Of a stretch of DNA of 64,000 bases, positions 61,301-64,000 are shown one piece after another. A program made the position numbers and the translations under genes. Position 1 is the stretch's first letter. Each line of letters starts with the position of its first letter. The DNA comes from Hormiphora californensis. Its lineage: Eukaryota > Ctenophora > Tentaculata > Cydippida > Pleurobrachiidae. The notes beneath the pieces were generated by a model. The model ran no database searches, had not been told where the DNA came from, and worked only from the letters and a program-made list of their open reading frames with translations. Where the stretch lies: NCBI GenBank assembly GCA_020137815.1, contig CM035361.1:3548413-3612412 (forward strand), in the 5' to 3' direction.

Positions 61301-63942
61301 CGTTTCAGCACGCACTATTATTGTAATTGTATCATGTTAATCTCTATTATAAGCTGATATCAGCACGATCTATACTCACACACCCATTTTTGCAGGGAGT
61401 GCAGCTCCAATAAAACTGATTTCTCTGTAAAGGGTGAAGTGTGTCCCTTCTACCAGTGCTATAACAAAGAGCAAAGAAAGCACGACAGCGCGTACACAAA
61501 CAGCAGCAAAATATATACCATCCTAAAAAAGTGAGTTAACAACAGGAGTTGCAAATATGAGTAGGGATATGACATCATATTAGCGAGGAAGGGTGGGCTG
61601 ATGGAATTGGGTGGGGTGGGTGTAAGGGTGGGGCGGAAGGAGCGAGTGGGGCGGATGGAAAGGGGGACGGAGATGGGGCGGGTGTAAGGGAGGGAATATG
61701 GAAGGATGGGGCGGCCAAAACGAAGGGGATGGAAGGTTGGGGTGGGTGGAAGGGTGGACAGATGGGGCGGGTGGGGTGGGCGGAAGGGAGGGGCGGGCGG
61801 AAGGGATGGGATGGAAGGGAGGGCGGGTATAAAAGTAAAAGTTCAAGACGCTCTGCGTGATTGTGGATGATGGATTGCAGTACCACTTAGCAGATGTTAA
61901 AAATCCAAATATTAGAAAGTTAAATAATTAGAGGAGGTTTTTTATTTAAAACTATATATTTCAGAGATGAGGAAGATGCTGGAAGTTGCTGTGGCGGAAG
62001 GTGGGAACTTGTCTGTCGAGACGAGAATTTTCAAGTTAATTACTCCAATTGCACTGAACTTCTTCCATGCACTTCCCCGACAAGCTTAGAGGTAATATCA
62101 CTCACTTTAGTCACTTTAGGTTGTTCGAAGCTGTAGAAGATCAGATCCTCTGCTGCAACAGGGTCATCGCCTCGTGCGAACACCCTTCAGGTTTATCTCT
62201 CAGCCAGTCCAGCACTGAGTTGTTGTTCCTCCTACTGTAACCTTGAACAGGAGGTTCATCCGGGATTTCCTTGAAGTGCTTCGTAAGGGCCCGTTTGAAA
62301 CTCTCGAACTTGTCAATGCGGCTGAGCTCTGCTGGGATACTGTTCCACAGCTTCGGTCCTATGACCGCAAAGGACTCGTCATAGAGTGTTTGGTTTGCAC
62401 TCGATCCTGTCTTGGTCATTGGTGGTACGACTGCCTTGATCCCTGTCCGACCTTTGTCTTTAAACTGTATCTGGAGATCATTGCTGACTTGTCTGTTGTG
62501 CAGCTTCCACATATGAATCACAATGTAACGCTCTCGTCTTCTTTGGAGAGACATCATGTTGAGCTTTGACAACCTGCTCCAATAGTCTAGCCCCTTCGTA
62601 CCATCGATCCTCTTTGTGAAGCTTCTCTGGACCGCTTCTAGGGTTTGAATGTCCCCGATTTTTGAGGGGTGCCAGAGTGGGCATGCATACTCCAGAAGGC
62701 TTCGCACCAGGCTTTTGTAGAGGGTAAGCATCGGCTGGGTTTCTCTTGTCTCGAAGACGCTAAACACCCATGCTGCCTTTTTCCTCCCGCTTTCTGCAAC
62801 TTTTCCAATGTGCTTCTTCCACTTCAGATCAGCTGTTATCACCACTCCTAGATCCCTCAGGTCCTCCTTTGCTTCGAGCACCCCTGCTGCCGTCTCATAC
62901 GAAAACATCGCGTTTGAGAGAGGTAACTCCTGTATACCTTCTACGGCTGCTTTCTCCTCTTTGCTTCGCTTTATTCCACTATGTCTCATCAGCTCGAATT
63001 TATCCTGGTGGAGGTTCATGTTGTTCTTCTCCGACCATGCTATCACTGCATTCAGGTCTCTTTGCAGTACTGTCACGTCTTCTTCTCCTCTGATACTCTT
63101 CAATAGGCGGGTATCATCAGCAAAACACCTTATTGAACTGCCTTTCACGACGGATGCTATGTCTGTGATGTATATTATGAAGAGAATGGGTCCTAGTACT
63201 GACCCCTGGATAACCCCGCTTCTCACTAGTGCCACTAGCGACTTGACACCATTTACCGCTACTCTCTGCCTCCTTCCACTCAGAAATATGGCTTTTAGAA
63301 TTAAATTTTATATTGATTCGGCCGTAAATATTTAGCCCTTCCCCTGATATATCGAAAACTTATTTAACCTGTCAAATATTTAATATTTATCTTTATAGCT
63401 TGATATAGGAGAAAGGGTTGGTTCCTCAACTACAAGTTCTGCTATAGTTACCAGTTCGAGTCAACTTTACGCGAATAAAAAGGTTAGTTAATTAAATTAG
63501 TGATTCACTAATAGTTAATACATCGACCTAATTTGTACTAATTGTTCACTAGTTAAATTTACATAACTATATTTAATTGATGGATTTGAAATTAAATAAA
63601 AATTGTTTTCCAGGAGACGCTGAATTGTCCTACTAGCAGTGGGAATGTAACGGTGAAGTGTGACGGATGCACGGGACAGAAAATTGTTTTGAGTAATTCA
63701 TGCGAACCCCAGGTACACACATAATGTAACAGTGGCATAAGTTTTGTCCTGAAGACTCAGTTTCGGTAGTATTGATTCATAACAAAACAGTTATTATATG
63801 TAGTTTTGATTCATAACTATAGTTTCATAAGAAATTTCTATCTAGGTTTGCGTGGCAGAGGGTTCCACTAAAACCATTGAATCAGCAGCGTGGTATGGGG
63901 AGGACAAATTCAGTGACACCAAACTGATCATTAGCCTGACAG
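58324..63942 (+). CDS. Large cysteine-rich secreted or surface protein (5' part, runs off window)
   Basis: Sixteen + strand exons: 58324-58441 (ATG and signal peptide MLIVLLSLWLAGVSS), 58585-58746, 58875-59139, 59221-59315, 59388-59543, 59689-59775, 59938-60051, 60234-60381, 60603-60732, 60822-60940, 61068-61245, 61396-61530, 61965-62091, 63399-63482, 63614-63712, 63846-63942. Phases join throughout except in exon 10. That exon is 119 bp, one base too long: the first half reads VLTVQSGVPF, then a stop arises, while the end reads on in another frame as SVADLDDENCKYLVASR. Many paired cysteines (ECRQDQ, DCCGIQK, WECSSNK, CPFYQC, SCCGGRWELVC) suggest a disulphide-rich extracellular protein. NxS/T sites are common. 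I do not recognise the family. It continues beyond 64000. Confidence 0.7.
59776..59937. repeat. 34-bp tandem repeat with acceptor-like units before exon 7
   Basis: Four to five copies of AACTTTGCAGCCCAATGTGT plus TTCAAAACTAAT. The last, altered copy (AATTTGCACCCAAG|ATTG) provides the acceptor of exon 7. Each unit holds TTTGCAG, itself a good acceptor. Confidence 0.75.
61590..61835. repeat. GGGTGGGGCGGA-type minisatellite
   Basis: G-rich degenerate repeat in the intron between exons 12 and 13 of the secreted-protein gene. The proline-rich frames on the minus strand are artefacts. Confidence 0.8.
62104..63300 (-). mobile_element. 5'-truncated non-LTR retrotransposon (LINE), antisense in an intron
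   Basis: Minus-strand frame of about 385 codons from near 63300 to the stop at 62141: the second half of a LINE reverse transcriptase. Visible are FLSGRRQRVAVNG, SGVIQGSVLGPILFIIYI (palm), the catalytic FADDT, NLHQDKFELM, DLRDLGVVITADLKWKKHI, YKSLVRSLLEYACPLWHPS and the 3'-terminal domain (FAVIGPKLWNSIPAEL). The style fits the CR1/Jockey group, by inference. The endonuclease and first half of the reverse transcriptase are absent. The 3' end has two copies of TAAAGTGAC, a short tail typical of such elements. The frame is intact, so insertion is fairly recent. Confidence 0.85.
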
Positions 63943-63974
63943 GTAGTACACAACTAAACTTTTACAGTTTTTAG

Positions 63975-64000
63975 TACAGTCGGACCCTCGGGGCAAAGGG
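63975..64000. mobile_element. Left end of a pogo-like MITE, cut by the window
   Basis: TACAGTCGGACC followed by CTCGGGGCAAAGGG at the window edge. Confidence 0.5.

Noticed and set aside
62808-63335. 175-codon + strand frame and other + strand frames over the LINE
   Set aside because: They are antisense shadows of the reverse-transcriptase frame on the minus strand.

Overview
This window looks like animal nuclear DNA. It is AT-rich, with many short GT-AG introns and genes split into small phase-compatible exons. Single-copy metazoan genes lie among a dense population of foldback elements and minisatellites. The mix of a TRPA-type channel, a two-pore K+ channel, an ARID4-type chromatin gene and mosaic sushi-domain genes suits an early-branching invertebrate. 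A sponge is my best guess, by inference and not from a marker. All exon models below were built by hand from splice sites, reading-phase continuity and family motifs; none was searched against a database.

Layout. (1) 1-4330, + strand: central exons of an ARID4A/B-like gene (RBB1NT region, ARID, start of the chromo barrel). Its intron 1 holds a foldback element with a 7-bp target duplication and a mariner-ended element. (2) 4331-11400: a non-autonomous LTR retrotransposon on the minus strand (LTRs 5042-5851 and 8671-9490, broken gag, protease remnant, no pol), plus remains of a possible second LTR element. (3) 11594-17401, - strand: a tandemly duplicated [unnamed domain + sushi] exon pair, separated by a 1.5-kb Mutator-like foldback with 10-bp target duplications and several smaller palindromes. 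(4) 17441-21200: a pogo-like MITE, a head-to-head Penelope-like element pair and long GA microsatellites. (5) 21780-36302, - strand: an almost complete TRPA1-like channel gene in 31 recognised exons (about 15 ankyrin repeats, six membrane segments and a pore). Further candidate first exons lie at 37.8, 38.8 and 40.3 kb. (6) 42902-44897, + strand: the start of another secreted sushi gene. (7) 46069-51402, - strand: a complete two-pore potassium channel gene in 10 exons. (8) 51980-54418, + strand: a complete six-exon gene for a six-pass membrane protein of unknown family. (9) 58324-64000, + strand: a signal-peptide-bearing, cysteine-rich secreted or surface protein that runs off the window. One of its introns carries a 5'-truncated LINE in antisense.

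The strongest unexpected pattern is that minisatellite arrays repeatedly start at, or contain, splice junctions. I count about ten such cases in four genes, some with exonic bases inside the repeat unit. This resembles intron growth or gain by tandem duplication of AG|GT sites. Other points of note are the cluster of phase-1 first exons for the TRPA gene, the same 1.39-kb TTAA-flanked palindrome in introns of both channel genes, and several missing or frame-shifted exons, some beside low-complexity DNA. The last may be assembly errors or real decay.
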